Assembly: GCF_050003625.1 (NCBI RefSeq)
Contig: NC_134398.1
Location: forward strand, 63,496,891-63,560,890
Source: Haematobia irritans
Lineage: Eukaryota > Arthropoda > Insecta > Diptera > Muscidae
DNA length: 64,000 bases
Direction: 5' to 3'
The translations under genes were made by a program, and so were the position numbers. Positions within the stretch are counted from its first letter, which is position 1. Each line of letters starts with the position of its first letter. Positions 61,320 through 64,000 of this stretch are shown here, in pieces. The notes under the pieces are model-generated. The model was given only the letters and a program-made list of their open reading frames with translations. It had not been told where the DNA came from and made no database searches.

Positions 61320-62086
61320 ATGAGTGGTAATAGGATGATTTATATTTATTCTACATCTGGATCACAGGTTGAGAAGCAACCATTTTTTTGAATCTATATT
61401 TTTTATGTTACAGCAATTCCTACAGGTGAGTACTAAGTTCGAGTTTAGCCGCTAAAATTAAAAATAAATCACTAAGCAAAGTATAAAATTATACGTCTTC
61501 GATACAAATTTAAATATAACTTGATGGAGAATAGCCCAAATCAAGTTTTTTATAAAGATTATTTTTTATAATGGATTATTAAAGAAAACTTATCATGGAA
61601 ATTGCAATTTTAGCCGCTAAACTCGAACTTAATATCCACCTTAAATACTAAATGCTATACTGACAAGTGGAAATTATGTCTAATTTTATAATATTTTTAT
61701 TTCAATTATATTCTGAGAATAATTTCAATAACGTCCCATTTGTCCATGGATATGATTCCAATAATGTACCTACTGGATGGATTTTTCAATGTGGTAAGTT
61801 TTTCTGTAAACGGTATTTTGTCCGTTTTTAATAAAACCAAAATTTCAATTTATTAAAAATTATTTTTTTCACTTGCAGGTAGACAGGTCTCGTAATGGTA
61901 ATTTTTTGAATATTCTTACTGTTTAATACTAATTAAGCTGATATCCTTATTGGCTCTAGGAAATACTCTTGAAAACCGTAAGTTAAAGATCAATATGAAC
62001 GATAGAATTAATTAATTAATAATATTTTTCTTATATTTTGTATAACTTCAGATGCCTCTAAGCCAAATCCGCCCAACAAACGTTAG
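61320..62086 (+). CDS. Candidate small gene made of micro-exons (67 aa predicted)
   Basis: A set of short exons with consistent splice signals reads as one frame: 61320-61367 (48 nt), 61414-61425 (12 nt, between atgttacag and gtgagt), 61718-61793 (76 nt, donor gtaagt), 61883-61897 (15 nt), 61960-61977 (18 nt, donor gtaagt) and 62052-62086 (35 nt with stop). The 12-, 15- and 18-nt exons are multiples of three, and the last three introns are all phase 1, so exons can be skipped without losing frame. The product is Asn/Ser-rich (e.g. NNVPTGWIFQC and SKPNPPNKR at the C-terminus), with no signal peptide in this model and no family I recognise. The first exon and its weaker donor (gttgag) are the least certain; this could instead be the 3' part of a longer gene. 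Confidence 0.4.
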
Positions 62087-62332
62087 CCAAAATCGATGAA
62101 ATTGGACAATTCAATTGAATATAGCAACTTATGCCACATATATCTTTCATATGGATAGAAAACATGGACATTTAAATTAATTAGTTTAGTCCTAATAACA
62201 TAGAATATTACTCTTTTGAAGAAGCAATTACTAACTACCGGCAAGTAAATGCGTCCAACGTACTAATAAAAATATTTCCTTTATTGTATATCATAAGCCA
62301 TAGTTTTGTGTAATATAATAATAATTCTTTGA

Positions 62333-62338
62333 AATAAA
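62333..62338 (+). terminator. Poly-A signal for the micro-exon gene
   Basis: AATAAA lies about 250 bp after the stop at 62086, in a long AT-rich 3' untranslated stretch. Confidence 0.45.
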
Positions 62339-62559
62339 ATACTGGTGGTTATAGAAAATTGACTTGTTTTGTACGAAAAATTTCTTAGTTGTATACAGGC
62401 TTTTTGTACTTTTGATTCCTCAATTTCTCTACTTTTTTGAAAATTATACCGACAAACAGTTTATTTCAAACCAATTTCTTAACACATGTTTCTCAAAAAA
62501 TTGTTAATTTTTCCGGATAGCAGGAATATTTTGAATGAGTTTAACTATATTCTTCCCAC

Positions 62560-62730
62560 AGCATAGTAATAATGAACTAAAATACGACGTAATACATGAA
62601 CTAATTTATAAGAAAATCATGAACTTATCTAGATGAAAAAAATCTTTGGCGCCAAATCATGGTCATTCTTACTATGGGTTAGTTCATTTTTCATAAAAAA
62701 TAGTAAACTTTTTTTCGGTGTACCTAAATT
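62560..62730 (-). repeat. Element J fragment
   Basis: It shares ttggcgccaaatcatgg and ends ctttttttcggtgtacc, the reverse of the J left end. Confidence 0.5.
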
Positions 62731-63090
62731 TTATTTCTATAGAAAATTTTGTCAAAATTTTATTTCTATAGGAAATGTTGTCAAAATTTTATTTCTAGAG
62801 AAAATTTTGTTAAAATTTTATTCCGTTCATAATAAAATTTTCATCATTTTCAAAATTTTATTTCTATAGAAAATTTTGTTCAAATTTTATTCGGTTCATA
62901 ATCATGGTTGCCTCTCGAGCCACAAATAATCTACCAAGATTTTATTTCTATAGACAATTTTGTCAAAAGTTTATTTCTATAGAAAATTTTGTTAAAATTT
63001 TATTCCTGTAGAAATTTTTGTCAAAATTTTCTTTCTATAGAATATTTTGTCAAAATTTTTATTTCTATAGAAAATTTTGTGAAAATTTTA
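62725..63090. repeat. Minisatellite, tttatttctatagaaaattttgtcaaaa type
   Basis: About twelve imperfect units of about 28 bp, interrupted at 62890-62940 by a tcataatcatggttgcct segment that also occurs at about 59250 next to the R array. Confidence 0.85.
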
Positions 63091-63094
63091 TGTC

Positions 63095-63345
63095 TACTTA
63101 GTCAAACTGAATTATATACGTATTGGATCGATCTTTTTTGAATTAATATATACCACGTATGGACTTACATACAATTTAGAAGATGGTGTTAGGAGGTTTT
63201 AAGATACCTTGCCATCGGCAAGCGTTACCGTAACTTAAGTAATTCGATTGTGGATGTCAGTGTTTAGAAGGAGTTTCTTCGCAATCCATGATGGAGGGTA
63301 CATAAGCTTCGGCCTGGCCGAACTTACGGCCGTATATACTTGTTT
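63095..63345 (+). repeat. R repeat end fragment
   Basis: It contains gaagatggtgttaggagg, cgattgtggatgtcagtg and cgcaatccatgatggagg, and ends ggcctggccgaacttacgg, the R terminal module. Confidence 0.7.
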
Positions 63346-63453
63346 CTATTAGTGTGTGGTGTTTCTAAAAATAGACTTTGACTGTATGTGTTAATGAATA
63401 CATGCAGCCAAGCAAGAAAAGAATAAACAAAGTCACATTTGGTTGTTGATGAG

Positions 63454-63530
63454 TATAATAGCCAGTGGATAGTGTGTTTAGTTAGAAAACTGATTGTACG
63501 CGGTTCGATCCTCCGTCCGGACAAAAGGTA
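63454..63530 (+). repeat. tRNA-like module
   Basis: agccagtggatagtgtg and ggttcgatcctccgtcc, followed by aaaaggtaaaatttt, as in elements C and D. Acceptor-stem pairing is absent. Confidence 0.6.
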
Positions 63531-64000
63531 AAATTTTATAAAATAATAAAAATAAAATCTAATAAAATCTAAATATGAAAGGATTTGTACTACAGAACAG
63601 TAAGTCGTTTGTACTAAATATAATATGACATGTAGAAATGGGGACCTCCCTTGAGGTCTCCTTGCTCCAAGTCACCAGGTGGTCTAGGAAATTCAGAACA
63701 TGAATTTCTTTCATCTGAACAGTTAAATTTTAACTTGACAAAAGTTGAAATAAATTACTAACCTATAGGAAAATGTTGAACTTACTATGGGTACATGCTT
63801 CTTTAGCGACATACGAAGTTCAATATTAACACTGGTTAGTTAAAAATAATTCGCTAATGGGTTCACTCTTCTCTGAGTGTAAGAATGTTACATTTTAGTA
63901 TGCATGTGATAGTGTTATATTTTAATAGCAACGATTGCCTTACTGTAGCAAAGATGTTCAAATTGAATCCAATATCTTAATGCATTTTCAAAATGATGGT

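Overview
This is a 64 kb, AT-rich piece of an insect nuclear genome. It is most likely from a calyptrate (muscid-type) fly, inferred from the repeat spectrum: CAAGGCCGTA-ended hAT elements, mariner and DD41D elements, tRNA-headed SINEs and tatagcccccatata-type dispersed repeats. There are no bacterial-style operons, rRNA genes or CRISPR arrays. Host genes are sparse. One convincing gene is a five-exon secreted serpin at 8981-21289 (+). A second candidate is a small gene built from very short exons at 61320-62340 (+). The rest is mostly transposable-element DNA.

Layout. 1-969: broken mariner. 1.9-6.2 kb: a dispersed repeat (here called R) split by a TA-flanked element (family E), which is itself split by a hAT (F) carrying a second hAT (G) and another TA-flanked element (C). 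6.2-8.97 kb: a candidate promoter and mini first exon, then R repeats, a SINE with a 13-bp target duplication, and a 502-bp element (J) ending about 10 bp before the serpin ATG. 8981-21289: serpin. Its 10.2-kb third intron holds a 7,655-bp foldback element (12330-19984) with an exact 9-bp target duplication and two arms of about 3.6 kb filled with 163/173-bp tandem units. 21.5-22.6 kb: second mariner. 22.7-23.9 kb: element C. 24.1-31.0 kb: one R copy split by hAT H, which contains element C, which contains a DD41D element; the same R copy is also split by element D. 31-33 kb: mariner relict and E copy. 33.4-37.9 kb: element C split by hAT K, which contains another DD41D element. 38.1-39.3 kb: hAT F with G. 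40.1-41.3 kb: a second foldback element. 41.5-42.2 kb: a rearranged DD41D element. 43.9-44.9 kb: old DD41D relative split by element J. 45-51.5 kb: degenerate repeats and one reversed E copy. 51.5-56.9 kb: R split by E and by hAT F. 57-59.2 kb: R tandem array. 59.5-60.4 kb: fourth DD41D element. 60.8-62.3 kb: micro-exon gene candidate. 62.7-64 kb: minisatellite, R end and tRNA-like module.

The order of insertions can be read directly because target duplications survive (TA, TATA, 8 bp for hATs, 9 bp for the foldback), and several empty sites are present elsewhere in the window. The most unusual objects are the large foldback palindrome inside the serpin intron, the group of TA-flanked elements sharing CAC...GTG ends, the DD41D derivatives that all lost their DNA-binding domain, and the micro-exon gene.
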